This document shows, one piece after another, positions 7,103-7,294 of a stretch of DNA of 7,294 nt (position 1 is its first letter; every line of letters starts with the position of its first letter). Source of the DNA: Acidobacteriota bacterium (GTDB lineage Bacteria; Acidobacteriota; Terriglobia; Acidiferrales; UBA7541); the NCBI GenBank assembly GCA_003224135.1, contig QHYO01000792.1, positions 1 through 7,294 of the forward strand. Direction: 5' to 3'. A program made the translations under genes and the position numbers. Under the pieces are notes generated by a model that did not search any database, was not told the DNA's origin, and saw only the letters and a program-made list of their open reading frames with translations.

Positions 7103-7294
7103 TCAGTCGTCACCGTGTGCAGGTGCCGGCTTTTTCGAAATGGAACCCTTCAGGCCCAATTCTGGACGGTGTTCGAAGTCATACACTTCCCAATCAACCA
7201 CTGGCGTCTCATGAAAATTCTCGGTCAGCGGCGGCGAATCTATCGTCCATTCCAGACCGGTCGCCGGCCAGGGATTCTTTCCCGCAACTTTTCC
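7103..7294 (-). CDS. ctaD: Cytochrome c oxidase subunit I, C-terminal fragment (5' part beyond window)
   Basis: Only the last 63 residues and the TGA (7103-7105) are present; the frame is open to the right edge. The segment GKNPWPATGLEWTIDSPP (5-22 of the fragment) is the well-known post-helix-12 motif of bacterial subunit I (NPW-x-x-x-x-LEW-x-x-xSPP), and the rest is a hydrophilic tail ending in KKPAPAHGDD. The heme a, heme a3 and CuB ligands lie outside the window, so the oxidase type cannot be checked here. Its position just before subunits III and IV agrees with a ctaD-ctaE-ctaF order; subunit II is not seen and is probably further upstream. Confidence 0.93.
   Translation of the reverse strand, partial: GKVAGKNPWPATGLEWTIDSPPLTENFHETPVVDWEVYDFEHRPELGLKGSISKKPAPAHGDD

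Overview
All seven recognisable genes in this window lie on the minus strand. The window looks like a chromosomal piece of a soil-type Gram-negative bacterium, most likely an Acidobacteriota (Koribacter/Terriglobia-like). That placement is an inference from gene content and from the feel of the UvrA, oxidase and deoxyhypusine-synthase-like sequences; no phylogenetic marker was tested. GC content is moderate and the genes are tightly packed. No tRNA, rRNA, CRISPR array, transposase or phage gene was seen.

Right part (about 5929-7294), in transcription order: the last 63 codons of a heme-copper oxidase subunit I, then subunit III, then the small subunit IV. This is the 3' end of an aa3/caa3-type terminal oxidase operon. 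These subunits form one inner-membrane complex that reduces O2 to water and pumps protons. Subunit III and subunit IV both start with GTG and each has a clear Shine-Dalgarno sequence.

Middle (5449-5928): about 480 bases without a convincing gene. The stretch holds a weak terminator-like hairpin after the oxidase operon, a structured and pyrimidine-rich segment that reads like a hairpin plus U-tract on the plus strand, a possible 37-codon plus-strand ORF with a good ribosome site, and a plausible uvrA promoter.

Left part (1-5448), in transcription order: uvrA, a full-length excision-repair ATPase with both ABC cores and both zinc modules; a 146-residue four-helix membrane protein of unknown function; a deoxyhypusine-synthase-like protein whose catalytic lysine seems to be missing; and a CPBP-family intramembrane protease that runs off the left edge. 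The short gaps (32 bases after uvrA, 78 after the membrane protein, a 4-base ATGA overlap before the protease) suggest one transcript. UvrA works with UvrB and UvrC on bulky DNA lesions. No functional tie between UvrA and the three genes behind it can be shown from sequence.

I found no clear new multi-gene system. The item most worth attention is the deoxyhypusine-synthase-like protein, in a presumed bacterium that should have no eIF5A, translationally coupled to a membrane protease gene.
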